A DNA stretch of 64,000 nucleotides, from positions 1-64,000 of the forward strand of contig OZ253586.1 in assembly GCA_965263155.1 (NCBI GenBank). Reading direction: 5' to 3'. Made by a program: the position numbers and the translations under genes. How positions within the stretch are numbered: the stretch's first letter is position 1; every line of letters starts with the position of its first letter. The notes beneath the pieces were generated by a model. The model was not told where the DNA came from and searched no databases. It was given only the letters and a program-made list of their open reading frames with translations. This DNA is from JAAXIE01 sp965263155. GTDB taxonomy: Bacteria; Chloroflexota; Dehalococcoidia; Lucifugimonadales; JAAXIE01. Positions 51,086 to 59,947 of the stretch are shown piece after piece.

Positions 51086-51460
51086 ATGAATGGAAAACCG
51101 ATGACCGTGGTAGCCACAAGCCTAAAGCTGAGAGGTTGGCGGCAGCTTAGACGGTTCTTCAAACTGAATGGAGCCATCAAGCGCCAACTTAACGCCTCGT
51201 CTGGCTTGGTCCAATACAGACTCAAGGGTGACTTCCTGCGGTTGCGTTTTTCTACGTTATCTGTCTGGGTAAACGGCCAAGCCGTTGACGACTTTACGAA
51301 CACCGGGGCCCATCGAGAGGCTATTGCCTCGTTCGACTCAATCAGTGACCGGAAGGTATCCGGGTTCTTAAGGTGGGAAGTAGCCGATCTGGAGGAGGCA
51401 ACCTGGCAGGAGGCGTCCAAGCGGCTGATGGAGCAAACACATACTCTGGTCAGGCCTTAA
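51086..51460 (+). CDS. DUF3291/antibiotic-monooxygenase-like alpha-beta barrel protein
   Basis: 124 residues from ATG 51086; the frame extends upstream to 51026 without obvious function. The central part TVVATSLKLRGWRQLRRFFK, the segment ASSGLVQYRLKGDFLRLRFS and TLSVWVNGQAVDDFTNTGAH is the pattern of small dimeric barrel proteins of the ABM/DUF3291 type. No catalytic residues can be assigned. The opposite strand has a longer open frame over 50908-51420, but this one has the better protein-like composition. Confidence 0.6.
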   Translation: MNGKPMTVVATSLKLRGWRQLRRFFKLNGAIKRQLNASSGLVQYRLKGDFLRLRFSTLSVWVNGQAVDDFTNTGAHREAIASFDSISDRKVSGFLRWEVADLEEATWQEASKRLMEQTHTLVRP

Positions 51461-51535
51461 ATCAAGTCCCATTGCTCTTGCCTGCCTTGTTGAAGCGGTC
51501 GGTTCCATGAAGTAGGGTGCCTACTGGACCTCTTA

Positions 51536-51568
51536 CCCCACCACACCCAGTTTCAACTTGGGGTTGCG
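51536..51568 (-). pseudogene. Fragment of an amidohydrolase gene
   Basis: Minus-strand reading RNPKLKLGVVG followed by a stop and EV matches the RYPKLKVGVVEYEVAWA stretch of the amidohydrolase at 52936. Only about 11 codons remain. Confidence 0.4.
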
Positions 51569-51573
51569 ATGCC

Positions 51574-51720
51574 ATGATTCGGACGCTGGTGGTGCAGCCC
51601 CCCGTGGTCTCGTTGGCTTTCGAGGAGTCTGACGGCACCAACGGGCGTAGCTTCGTCGCTTACGACTGGGACGAGTCGCTGCAGCTGGAGTAGCGCATCG
51701 CACCCCCGCGCATGGCCTCA
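51574..51720 (+). pseudogene. Remnant of an SDR C-terminus
   Basis: Read from 51574: MIRTLVVQPPVVSLAFEESD, then GTNGRSFVAYDWDESLQLE and a TAG, followed in frame by RIAPPR. This matches the C-terminal 45 residues of the SDR at 48769 (MIQPVVMQAPVVWLASEAS onward), with a stop replacing one of two adjacent Glu codons. The first 230 residues of the gene are missing. Probably debris of a duplicated SDR-amidohydrolase segment. Confidence 0.65.
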
Positions 51721-51814
51721 GCGGGGGCTGCAAGTCGAGGCGACCGGATCGGGGCTAAGAGGGAGCATCCTCCGACGGAGTCGACCCCCTCCCGGTTTGG
51801 CCACCGACCTAGGC

Positions 51815-52270
51815 CTATTCGATGGCTACAACCATTTCGATCTCGATGCAGGCATTTCCTGCGGGACAGTCTATGCCCACGGCAGACCGGGCATGGCGGC
51901 CGTGCTCGCCGTAAAGCTCGAACAGCAGGTCGGACGCTCCGTCTGATACCTCGGAGGTCTGGTAGAAACCCTCGGCGGTGTTGACCATGCACAGAAGCTT
52001 GATGACCTGAGTGACGCGGTCCAAGTCGCCTATGAACTCCTTGAGCTCGTTCAGCAGGTTCACGGCAGCCTGCCTCGCCCCTTCATAACCCTGCTCCAGC
52101 GTCAGGTCGCTGCCCACCTTGCCGTTGACCCTGCTCCCGTCTGCGTACACCGGGGTGCGTCCGGACAGGTACACGAGGTCCCCGTGCTGCAAGGCCGCAA
52201 CCCGGTTGGTCCTATGCACCAAGGCGCCAGGTTTCAGGCCAAGCTCTGCCATTCGTTGCTCCACCTGCAT
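51815..52270 (-). CDS. RidA (YjgF/YER057c) family protein
   Basis: 151 residues from ATG 52270, preceded by GGGAGGA. Contains VYLSGRTPVYADGSRVNGKV, AVNLLNELKEFIGDLDRVTQ and GRHARSAVGIDCPAGNACIEIE, with the conserved Arg (HARSAVG) needed for enamine/imine hydrolysis in RidA. The string is typical of a larger Rid subfamily. Deaminates reactive enamines released by PLP enzymes or acts on a pathway intermediate of the catabolic cluster. A cupin and an amidohydrolase are upstream on the same strand. Confidence 0.9.
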   Translation of the reverse strand: MQVEQRMAELGLKPGALVHRTNRVAALQHGDLVYLSGRTPVYADGSRVNGKVGSDLTLEQGYEGARQAAVNLLNELKEFIGDLDRVTQVIKLLCMVNTAEGFYQTSEVSDGASDLLFELYGEHGRHARSAVGIDCPAGNACIEIEMVVAIE

Positions 52271-52419
52271 AAGAGTATTCCTCCCTTCACCGTTTTGGTC
52301 GATGCTCCGCATTCCGGATCCCGATCGGCCTCGACAAAGCGGCCAATGGGTTGCCGTTGAGCGTATTGGTCTAACTTGGGTGTTATACCCGTGGCTGGTG
52401 GCGCCGCCAGTGTATCCGG

Positions 52420-52746
52420 CTACCTGCGGGAGCCTCTCGCGGGCGCGAACACTACCAGTAAGGTCAGCTGCTCCAAGATGGAATGGAAGCGGTGCTCGAT
52501 ACCGGCTCCGACGAATACGATGGAACCGGGCCTAAGCGTGCGGTCTTCCCCACCGACCTGGATTTGGCCTCTGCCGTCGAGCACGTAGTATATTTCGTCC
52601 TCCGTGTGGGGTCTCTGCGGGTCAACTGTTCCAACTGCCAGTTCGTAGATCCCGGCGCTCAAGGTTCCTACGTTGAGGAACTCCAGAAAAAGTTGATCGG
52701 AGCCGCGACGCTGCTCCAAGAGGCGGGATAGCTCGAACGCCTCCAT
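52420..52746 (-). CDS. Cupin domain protein
   Basis: 108 residues from ATG 52746 (GGAGG upstream). Cupin motif 1 is QRPHTEDEIYYVLDGRGQIQ with metal ligands His and Glu, motif 2 is PGSIVFVGAGIEHRFHS. Small single-domain cupin; enzymatic or regulatory role unknown. Same strand as the RidA and amidohydrolase genes. Confidence 0.88.
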   Translation of the reverse strand: MEAFELSRLLEQRRGSDQLFLEFLNVGTLSAGIYELAVGTVDPQRPHTEDEIYYVLDGRGQIQVGGEDRTLRPGSIVFVGAGIEHRFHSILEQLTLLVVFAPARGSRR

Positions 52747-52935
52747 GCCTTCAACCTCCTGGGACGCTTATCGTGAACATCTTGAGTGGATGCCCACCGT
52801 CATGAGCGGAGTATGTATCTACCAATCTGCCCCGCTACCTCGCCCCCCCTGCTCACTGCTTGCCGGGAGGCCGAGAACAAGGCACCGGCGCGGTGGGTTT
52901 GGCTCCTTGGATGCGGGCTGGTTGCCCAAGGGTTG

Positions 52936-54045
52936 CTAGAAGCGGTACAGCTTCGCCGTGTTCTCCCCGACGATTTTTGCCTTCTCGTCTTCTGGGACGC
53001 CTTCCAAGATGCGCTCCAGTATCTCGCGGGACTTGGGGAAGGTGCCTTCGGCGTGGGGGTAGTCTGAACCCCATAGGAGGCAGTCCACGCCGATGTGGTA
53101 CCTCATCTCGATTCCTAGGTCGTCTTCTTGGAAGCCGATGAAGATGTTGCTGCGGAAGAAGTCGCTGGGCAGGGTGTCGCCTTGGAACCGGTTGCCATGG
53201 ACACCCACGGCCCGCTGCTTGTAGAACTCGTCCATGCGATTCATGAAGTAGGGCGCCCAGGCGACCTCGTACTCCACCACTCCCACTTTCAGCTTGGGGT
53301 ACCGCTCGAACACTCCTGAGAAAATCATGTTGTAGACACACTGGCGAGGGTCGTACTCCCGGTTGGGGAAGTCTGCCTCAGACTGGAGGGCAAAGCCCCC
53401 AAGTCCCTGCCCTGGCTTCCAGCGGGCTGTGCCGACGTGCAGGCTCAGGGGCATATCGAGGTCTTGGGCCGTGGCCCAGAAGCGCTCGTAGCTGGCGTGG
53501 TGGTAGGGCACCATGGGGTTGATGGAGATCATGGCCCCCGCCATATCCATGGCTGAGGCTCTCTCCAATTCCTTGGTACCGTCGGCCACGTCATCCAAAT
53601 TGAGCATCGCGATGGCCTTGAGCCGGTTGGGGTAGTGGCTGCAGAACTCGGCTAGGTAGTCGTTGTAGGCCCGCAGGGCGGCGGAAAGCACGTCGCTGGC
53701 GGGTACGCGGTAGATGGTGAGGGCTTGGGAGGGATAGAGGACGCCCGCCTCTACGCCGTCGAGGTCCATGTCCTTCACGTGGGCATGAGGGTCGACGCCG
53801 CCTTGGGGTGCCGTCTCCATGGTGCCGCCGACTGTCAGCTTGTCGGGGTCCTCAAAGCGCACCCCAGCCTGCTGGTTGATGCCGATGGCCCCAAAACGCA
53901 GGCCGTCGCAAATCCACTGGTCGTTCTCTCCCTCATGGAGCAGACGAGGCCCTCGCTCGCGGAACTCTTTTTCGATGTGCTTCTCCCACAGGTCTTCGGG
54001 CTCGATGATGTGGGAGTCAGAAGAGATAACTCTGTAATTCGGCAT
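52936..54045 (-). CDS. Amidohydrolase family protein
   Basis: 369 residues. Starts MPNYRVISSDSHIIEPEDLW, with metal-binding Asp-x-His at residues 10-12, then KDMDLDGVEAGVLYPSQALT, PLSLHVGTARWKP, LKVGVVEYEVAWAPYFMNRM and the C-terminal metal Asp in LLWGSDYPHAEGTFPKS. Same subfamily as the protein at 44888. Acts on a small aromatic or heterocyclic substrate, not identifiable. The RidA and cupin genes downstream may belong to the same pathway. Confidence 0.9.
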   Translation of the reverse strand: MPNYRVISSDSHIIEPEDLWEKHIEKEFRERGPRLLHEGENDQWICDGLRFGAIGINQQAGVRFEDPDKLTVGGTMETAPQGGVDPHAHVKDMDLDGVEAGVLYPSQALTIYRVPASDVLSAALRAYNDYLAEFCSHYPNRLKAIAMLNLDDVADGTKELERASAMDMAGAMISINPMVPYHHASYERFWATAQDLDMPLSLHVGTARWKPGQGLGGFALQSEADFPNREYDPRQCVYNMIFSGVFERYPKLKVGVVEYEVAWAPYFMNRMDEFYKQRAVGVHGNRFQGDTLPSDFFRSNIFIGFQEDDLGIEMRYHIGVDCLLWGSDYPHAEGTFPKSREILERILEGVPEDEKAKIVGENTAKLYRF

Positions 54046-54244
54046 ATCACACCTACAGGCCGATCTGTCACCAGCCTAATCTCGTGGCTGGTAGACGAAG
54101 CAGTACGCCCCATGATAGCGGGCAGTTCCCGTTGGCGCCAGCAGGAACTTTTCTCAATGTCATTGACCGGAGTTAGCCGGCCCAAAGTTGATAGGTTGGA
54201 AGCGGTGGGGTATTGTGTCGATATCCCGCCATCGCAGGAACCCC

Positions 54245-55312
54245 TTGAACCACCTCGACGATCAGGCGACGTACCAGAAGCTCGACCCGTCCCAGTTTTT
54301 CCAGAGGCTCCGTGATTTGCCGTCCCAATTCCCTCGCGTCGAAGAGGCCGTTGCCCGCATGGACCTGCCCAAAGAGTTGGCCTCGGTTCGAAGGGCCCTG
54401 GTCGTGGGCATGGGAGGATCGGCAATAGGCGGGGAGCTGCTGGCAGATGTCGCGTCTCACGATGGGTCGGTACCTGTAACCGTCTGGCGCGATTATGACC
54501 TCCCAGCATGGGTCGACGACAAAACGTTGGTGCTGGTGTGCAGCCATTCGGGGCGCACTCAAGAGTCCCTATCAGGATTTCGCCGCGCAGTGACCTTGGG
54601 ACTCCCGACAGTGGTGATGACAGGAGGCACGGCGCTAGCCGAGGAGGCGGCACGGGCAGAGGTGCCCGTAGTGCGCTTTGACTATCAGGGCGAACCCCGC
54701 AGCGGAATTGGCTACAGCTTCCTGGGGCCCCTGCTTCTGCTGCAGAGGCTGGATCTGCTGCCCGCTGCCTCCGGACACTGGGCCGAGATGAAGCGAGAGG
54801 TGGACACCCTCATAGCTTGTGTCGGTGAAGGGGTGGCTACGGAGCAGAACGAGGCCAAGGCCTTGGCCTACAAGCTGCATAGACAGCTGCCGGTGATATA
54901 CGGCGGGGGCATCCTAGCGGGCGTGGCGCGCCGCTGGAAGACCCAGTTGAACGAGAACGCCAAGTCATGGGCCTTGTCCGAGGCCCTGCCCGAAGCCCAT
55001 CACAACACAGTAGAGGGGCGCTTGCCGGAAGCGCTCGAACGGGCCGTCCATGCGGTGCTCCTCAGGCCCGATGATGCGCACCCCCAGCGCCAAGCCCGCT
55101 ATCAAGCCACTGCTGAACTTCTGGAGCAGCGGGGCATCGGATTCAGCGAGGTCTGCGCTCGTGGGGACAGCCCGCTGAGCCAGATCATGACCACGGTGTT
55201 GCTTGGCGACTACGCCAGTTGTTATCTCGCGATGCTAAACGGTATGGACTCTTCACCAGTACGTGCCATCGACGCCATGCGTCGGCGTATGACTGAGGAC
55301 GAGAGGCAGTAG
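54245..55312 (+). CDS. Bifunctional phosphoglucose/phosphomannose isomerase
   Basis: 355 residues if the TTG at 54245 is used (AGGAACCCC upstream; the usual family start LNHLDDQATYQKLDPSQ). The ATG at 54188 gives a non-homologous extension. SIS domains: VVGMGGSAIGGELLADVA, LVLVCSHSGRTQESLSGF (sugar-phosphate Ser), PVIYGGGILAGVARRWKTQL with catalytic Glu in NENAKSWALSEALPEAHHNTVEG. Interconverts glucose-6-P, fructose-6-P and mannose-6-P as in archaeal and Chloroflexota-type enzymes. Stands alone. Confidence 0.9.
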   Translation: MNHLDDQATYQKLDPSQFFQRLRDLPSQFPRVEEAVARMDLPKELASVRRALVVGMGGSAIGGELLADVASHDGSVPVTVWRDYDLPAWVDDKTLVLVCSHSGRTQESLSGFRRAVTLGLPTVVMTGGTALAEEAARAEVPVVRFDYQGEPRSGIGYSFLGPLLLLQRLDLLPAASGHWAEMKREVDTLIACVGEGVATEQNEAKALAYKLHRQLPVIYGGGILAGVARRWKTQLNENAKSWALSEALPEAHHNTVEGRLPEALERAVHAVLLRPDDAHPQRQARYQATAELLEQRGIGFSEVCARGDSPLSQIMTTVLLGDYASCYLAMLNGMDSSPVRAIDAMRRRMTEDERQ

Positions 55313-55414
55313 ACGACTGAGGCTAGACAATTGATCACATCCGGGAGATTGGCACTGTGAGAGGCTTGAGAGCAGACTTCAAAAGGGCTATATCGGGTCT
55401 GATGGAGGTGGCCA

Positions 55415-55881
55415 ATGAGAATCCAGCCAAATAAGGCCAATCAGCTACCTCAAGGCCAACGCCGCCGAGATTATCCGCACTCTAAGAGATCAAGAAGAGC
55501 CCTTGATCATCACTCAGAATGGCGAGGCGAAGGCGGTGGTCCAAGACATTGATAGCTACGAGCAGACTCAGGAAAACTTTGGCTCTACTCAAGATTCTAG
55601 CGCTAGGCAATCAGCAAATTGAGGCGGCCGAGGTACAACACGCTGCCGATATAGTCGCCGGGCTTCCCAACGAACAGACCCTCCAAGGGCTGTCCCATCA
55701 CCCCCACCGCGGAAGTTACCCCGACGGGTTCTTGGATATGGGTATTCGTGAGTGCCAGCAGGTTCCGTCGCGACCATACCGCATCATCTACCGGGTGATT
55801 GGAGAAAGTGTCTACGTGTTTCTGATCGCCGACGGCCGCCGCAACATCCGGACGTTGCCCCAACGTCGCCTGCTGAGGTGA
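55415..55881 (+). pseudogene. Degenerate YefM/Phd antitoxin - RelE toxin module
   Basis: ATG 55415 (GGAGGTGG upstream) begins an antitoxin MRIQPNK, but the frame breaks after 55435. One base later the reading PISYLKANAAEIIRTLRDQE, then EEPLIITQNGEAKAVV continues, breaks again at the AAAA run near 55577, and resumes as TLALLKILALGNQQIEAAEV. The toxin part has lost its N-terminal half and is fused to the antitoxin end: ...ADIVAGL then HPHRGSYPDGFLDMGIREC and RPYRIIYRVIGESVYVFLIA to TGA 55881. Two single-base frame changes in homopolymers could be sequencing errors, but the truncated toxin cannot. Confidence 0.72.
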
Positions 55882-55911
55882 CCGCCACCCCCCGTACCGC
55901 CACTGGCAGCC

Positions 55912-55940
55912 TTTCCGCTAGCCGCTCGTTTTGCTATACT
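55912..55940 (+). promoter_or_regulatory. Promoter of purA
   Basis: TTTCCG (55912-55917), 17-bp spacer, TATACT (55935-55940). The -10 is strong, the -35 weak. Confidence 0.5.
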
Positions 55941-55973
55941 GCCAACGTTCGAACGCAGAACGTAGGAGGCTGC

Positions 55974-57254
55974 ATGCCCGCGTACCCGGTGATAGGAGGC
56001 CAGTGGGGCGACGAAGGAAAGGGAAAGGTCGTCGACTTCCTTTCCAAGAACAGCGACTGCATTGTTCGTTTCGCGGGTGGCAGCAACGCAGGCCACACCG
56101 TTATCAACGACAGTGGTGAGTTTCGACTGCACCTAGTCCCCTGCGGCATCTTCGCTTCTCAGGCTTCCAGCATCATCGGAAACGGCATGGTGGTGGACCC
56201 TGACGTGCTGTTGCAGGAGTTGGATGAACTGAATGCTCGAGGGGTCGACACTAAGCGTCTCTACGTCAGTCAACGAGCACACCTGATCATGCCGTATCAC
56301 ATACTACTGGACCAGTTGGAGGAGGAGAGGCGCTCCCAAGGCGCTGGGGCCATCGGCACTACTGGCCGGGGCGTGGGCCCTGCCTACACCGACAAGACCA
56401 GCCGTATCGGCCTACGCGTAGGCGACCTGCTGGACAAGGACAACCTGCGATCGAGGCTGTCCCAAGCCATGGAACTCAAGAACAAAATGATTACCCGCGT
56501 CTACGATGGGGAGGCCGTCTCAGTGGACGAGGTGTATGACCGCTGCCTCACCTGGCGCGAGAAACTTTATACCCACGTAACTGATACTGAGGGTATCATC
56601 CAAGACACGCTGAACGACGGCGGCAAGGTACTGCTGGAGGGGGCGCAGGGAACCCTTCTCGACTTGGACCATGGCACCTATCCCTACGTCACCTCCTCGT
56701 GGCCCTCGGTCGGCGGGGCCTGTATCGGCATGGGGGTGAGCCCCAGCCATATCAAGGAGATAACCGGCATCTTCAAGGCGTACTGTACCCGCGTAGGAAG
56801 CGGGCCAATGCCCACTGAGATGCTGGATGCAACAGAAGAACTGCTGCGAGAGAAGGCGGGCGAGTACGGGGTGACTACCGGCAGGCCGCGAAGGCTGGGC
56901 TGGTTTGACGCCGTCGCTGGACGCTATAGCGTCGGCCTCAACGGCTTCAGCTCTTTGGTGTTGACGCGACTGGACATCCTCGACGGGCTGCCCATGGTTA
57001 AGTTGTGCGTTGGGTACCGCACGGCAGAGCGCGAGGTGGACCGGTTCCCTGCCGACACCCTGCTGCTGGAGCGGTGCGAGCCGATCTATGAGGAAATGTC
57101 CGGCTGGGACATTCCTACAGCAGGCAGCACCCGACTCTCCCAACTGCCCAAAGAAGCCGTCGCCTACCTGAGACGCATTGAAGAGTTGGTGGGCTGCTCT
57201 TTCAGCATGGTCTCCACGGGGCCCAAACGCGAGGAGACCATCGTCCTGGACTAG
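55974..57254 (+). CDS. purA: Adenylosuccinate synthetase
   Basis: IMP + Asp + GTP to adenylosuccinate. 426 residues from ATG 55974 with GTAGGAGG upstream. The P-loop-like start GGQWGDEGKGKVVDFLSKNS, GGSNAGHTV with catalytic His, IGTTGRGVGPAYTDKTSRIG, and the GAQGTLLDLDHGTYPYVTSS block are intact. C-terminal CVGYRTAEREVDRFP and the GTP site region are complete. Single gene in the + direction between the toxin relic and the FAH gene. Confidence 0.96.
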   Translation: MPAYPVIGGQWGDEGKGKVVDFLSKNSDCIVRFAGGSNAGHTVINDSGEFRLHLVPCGIFASQASSIIGNGMVVDPDVLLQELDELNARGVDTKRLYVSQRAHLIMPYHILLDQLEEERRSQGAGAIGTTGRGVGPAYTDKTSRIGLRVGDLLDKDNLRSRLSQAMELKNKMITRVYDGEAVSVDEVYDRCLTWREKLYTHVTDTEGIIQDTLNDGGKVLLEGAQGTLLDLDHGTYPYVTSSWPSVGGACIGMGVSPSHIKEITGIFKAYCTRVGSGPMPTEMLDATEELLREKAGEYGVTTGRPRRLGWFDAVAGRYSVGLNGFSSLVLTRLDILDGLPMVKLCVGYRTAEREVDRFPADTLLLERCEPIYEEMSGWDIPTAGSTRLSQLPKEAVAYLRRIEELVGCSFSMVSTGPKREETIVLD

Positions 57255-57308
57255 CCAACAAGTGTAGAAACACAAGACGAAAGAATAGAGTCAAGAGGAG
57301 GAAGGCAC

Positions 57309-58223
57309 ATGAAGCTGGTTTTGTACGACGACTGGCGCCTAGGAGTGATCAACGCCAACAACAGGGTGGTGGATGCTGAAGACGCTCTTTCTGGCCACCA
57401 TTTTCACAAGCCCATGGACAAGATGGAGGCGGTAATCACCGAGTGGGACAGTCTCAAGGCCAAAATTGAAGAGGCAACCCGAGGCAAAGAAGGTGTGCCC
57501 GCCGACAGCGTGAGGTTCCGACCTCCGGTCCCCAAGCCCACCAAGCTGATTTGCGCCGCCGTGAACTATCTGGAGTTCGGCCAGCGCGAGCCCGCGGTGT
57601 TGGACGCCTTCCTCAAGTCGCCCACGGCCATCATTGGTAGCGGCGACACCTGTGTGCTGCCCGACACGCCAGCGTCGGTGTTCCACCACGAGCCTGAGTT
57701 AGCTTTCGTGGTGGGTAAGACGGCCAGCAACGTAAGCCAGGATGACGCCTACTCGTACATCTTCGGCTACACCAACTTCCTAGACATGTCGGCTCGCGGC
57801 CTACAAGGCGCAGTTGGCAACAGCTTCTGGCTCGGGAAGTCTTGGGACACCTTCGCACCCATGGGGCCCGCCTTGGTGACCGCCGACGAGATACCGGACC
57901 CGCAGAATATCCAGGTGCGCCTCTGGAACAACGATGACCCCCGCCACGATTTCCCCACCAGCGATATGGCTCACCCCATACGCGAGCTCGTGTCTGAGAT
58001 GTCCAAGTTGGCCACCTTGGAGCCGGGTGACGTCGTGGCCACAGGCGTAAACCACCAACAAATCGGCGCGGTGCAGGACGGCGACGTCATTCGCATGCAG
58101 ATTGACGAGTTGGGCCCGCCTCTGATCATCAACATCAGCGACCCCTCGAAGCGTGAGTGGCCTCGTGGCATCGACCACGACATGGCCGCCCGCGTGATCG
58201 CAGGCGCTCCGCGCCGCAGCTAA
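57309..58223 (+). CDS. Fumarylacetoacetate hydrolase family protein
   Basis: 304 residues, AGGAGGAAGGCAC before ATG 57309. FAH fold: N-terminal MKLVLYDDWRLGVINANNRV, then KLICAAVNYLEFGQREP, the metal-ligand strand FHHEPELAFVVGKTASNVS with two Glu, GYTNFLDMSARGLQGAVGNS, SWDTFAPMGPALVTADEIPD and GDVVATGVNHQQIGAVQDGD. It hydrolyses or decarboxylates a beta-keto acid or related dienol, often in aromatic catabolism. Substrate unknown. Confidence 0.9.
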   Translation: MKLVLYDDWRLGVINANNRVVDAEDALSGHHFHKPMDKMEAVITEWDSLKAKIEEATRGKEGVPADSVRFRPPVPKPTKLICAAVNYLEFGQREPAVLDAFLKSPTAIIGSGDTCVLPDTPASVFHHEPELAFVVGKTASNVSQDDAYSYIFGYTNFLDMSARGLQGAVGNSFWLGKSWDTFAPMGPALVTADEIPDPQNIQVRLWNNDDPRHDFPTSDMAHPIRELVSEMSKLATLEPGDVVATGVNHQQIGAVQDGDVIRMQIDELGPPLIINISDPSKREWPRGIDHDMAARVIAGAPRRS

Positions 58224-58246
58224 GCGACCGACAACAGCCACGTAAC

Positions 58247-58281
58247 GAGAAGGAGGCCTCCTTAGTGGAGGCCTCCTTCTC
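58247..58281 (+). terminator. Terminator after the FAH-family gene
   Basis: GAGAAGGAGGCCTCC (58247-58261) and GGAGGCCTCCTTCTC (58267-58281) form a perfect 15-bp stem with loop TTAGT. Confidence 0.8.
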
Positions 58282-58523
58282 TTGCAGGCAGAAACTCCTG
58301 CCTTACAACCAGCCAGTCTCGACACCATGCGACACTCAGGCCCGTACCCTCCGTTTCTCAGTTCGATAGAAGCTACTTATCCGGCCGATGCCACGTTGAC
58401 CGTGTTTGAAACGCCAGCATATGATGTTTCGGCTTCGGCCGAGATGTCCTCGACTTTCTTGACGATTCGCTGTCCCTTCGGGTCCTTCTGAGGAAGCTTC
58501 TTTTATGTCCCTCCAGCTTTTGG

Positions 58524-58931
58524 ATGCTGATTGTCTTTGTTGTTCTGATCGGCATAGCCATTTTCCGCGTCCGGCCCATGGACGATATGGCCGACTATGT
58601 GTCGGAGGGGGGCGGAAGATGGGCCCCTTTACTCGGGCTCGCTGAGTCCGGACTATGGGAGGTGATGAAGGCCAACCCTGGTGGCTTGTGGGGCATACAG
58701 CTGGCGACACCCGGTTTCCTGCTAGCCATGCCGTTGGCCGTTGTAGTAACTCTGCTTACCCCGCCGCCGAGTCAACAGTTAGCAGGGTTGTTCGACCAAG
58801 TAAATGGCCCCGCAGATTACCAGCCCATCAGGTCACAAGACCGCAAAGGGTCTAATCCCGTAATTCTGCAGTGTCTTGGAAACACAGGACGGATCGTCGT
58901 CTCTTGTAGAAAGCCTGTCGCCCTCCGCTAG
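58524..58931 (+). pseudogene. Possible remnant of a sodium:solute symporter C-terminus
   Basis: An open frame of 135 codons. It has one N-terminal membrane-like helix (MLIVFVVLIGIAIFRV), a second hydrophobic stretch around ATPGFLLAMPLAVVVTLLTP, and then PPPSQQLAGLFDQVNGP, a sequence style seen at the end of sodium:solute symporters. The final 40 residues look random. No start context, no intact transporter core. Could also be a real small membrane protein. Confidence 0.35.
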
Positions 58932-58960
58932 ATGCTGGCTTTCTGTAGACGCATTCCGCC

Positions 58961-58991
58961 AAGAAGGCCTCCCCTAAAGGGAGGCCTTCTT
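58961..58991. terminator. Terminator near the end of dapA
   Basis: AAGAAGGCCTCCC (58961-58973) and GGGAGGCCTTCTT (58979-58991), loop CTAAA. Placed 25 bp after the minus-strand dapA stop; it works in either direction, with the better T-rich tail on the + strand. Confidence 0.75.
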
Positions 58992-59016
58992 CTTTCATGC
59001 ATTTAGGCCTCTGGCG

Positions 59017-59916
59017 CTACACCGGCAGCGGCAGATCAATGTCATACTGCTCAAGTAGAGCGTCGATTTCAGCTGCCCCTTTCTCGTCCGGGGGCACCAG
59101 AGGCAGCCGGGGGTCGCCCACATAGAAGCCGACACGGTTGAGGGCGTACTTCACCGGGATGGGGTTGGAGGCAATGCCGGTGAAGCCCTTGCCAATGGGC
59201 AGCAGGTGGCGGTGCATCGCTGACGCCTCCTCCCGCTTGTTGTCCAAGGTCAGATTGATGAGCTTCTTCATCTGCTTGCCCACCAAGTGGGAAACTACGC
59301 AGACCACGCCGTAGCCGCCAATGGCGAGCATGGGGTACGTGTCCCCATCGTTGCCGCTCCAGTAGCGAAAGTCGTGGGTTGCCCCGTCCAGAACTCGGGC
59401 CACCTGTTCGAAATCGCTGGTGGCCTCTTTGACGCCCACAATGTTGTCGATGTGGCTGAGGCGGATAGCGGTCTCCACCGACATATTGACGCCGGTGCGC
59501 CCAGGTATGTTGTACATGATGCAGGGCAGGTGGGTGCTACCCGCGATGGTCTTCATGTGCTGGTAGATGCCCTCCTGAGGGGGCTTGTTGTAGTAGGGGA
59601 CGGTAAGCAACAGGCCGTCGACGCCGACCTCTTCGGCCTGCTTGCTGAGCTCGATGCTCTCCCAAGTGCTGTAGTTGCCGGTGCCAGCCACGATGGCGGC
59701 TTCTTCGCCTACCGTTGACTTCAACTCGGCGTATAGGCGCAGCTTCTCCCCGTTGGAAAGTGTGGGAGCCTCGCCAGTGGTACCACCCACCAGAAAGCCG
59801 TCGCTGCCCGACTTCAGCAGGGCCCGCACCAGACGCTTGGCCTGTTCGTAGTCGACATTCCCCTGCTCATCGAATGGGGTTACCAGTGCGGTGATTAACC
59901 TGCCCAACTCTGCCAT
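59017..59916 (-). CDS. dapA: 4-hydroxy-tetrahydrodipicolinate synthase
   Basis: Condenses pyruvate with aspartate semialdehyde, the first committed lysine/DAP step. 299 residues, TIM barrel: LITALVTPFDEQGNVDYE, VGGTTGEAPTLSNGEKLRL, the catalytic Tyr in PCIMYNIPGRTGVNMS and the Schiff-base Lys in NIVGVKEATSDF. All active-site residues are present. It is the end of the pnp-dapB-asd-aldehyde dehydrogenase-dapA run on the minus strand; related families (KDG aldolase, NAL) are less likely given dapB and asd. Confidence 0.93.
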   Translation of the reverse strand: MAELGRLITALVTPFDEQGNVDYEQAKRLVRALLKSGSDGFLVGGTTGEAPTLSNGEKLRLYAELKSTVGEEAAIVAGTGNYSTWESIELSKQAEEVGVDGLLLTVPYYNKPPQEGIYQHMKTIAGSTHLPCIMYNIPGRTGVNMSVETAIRLSHIDNIVGVKEATSDFEQVARVLDGATHDFRYWSGNDGDTYPMLAIGGYGVVCVVSHLVGKQMKKLINLTLDNKREEASAMHRHLLPIGKGFTGIASNPIPVKYALNRVGFYVGDPRLPLVPPDEKGAAEIDALLEQYDIDLPLPV

Positions 59917-59947
59917 TGCGACTCTCCTCCCGATTAGCTTCCTGTGC

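Larger units (their letters stand above)
58224..59016. other. Gene-poor gap between FAH and dapA
   Basis: Contains two strong terminator hairpins, one possible transporter remnant (58524-58931), and a stretch 58330-58520 with no recognised gene on either strand. Confidence 0.5.

Noticed and set aside
50908..51420. 170-codon minus-strand frame
   Set aside because: Overlaps amt end, the terminator and the more protein-like + strand gene at 51086.
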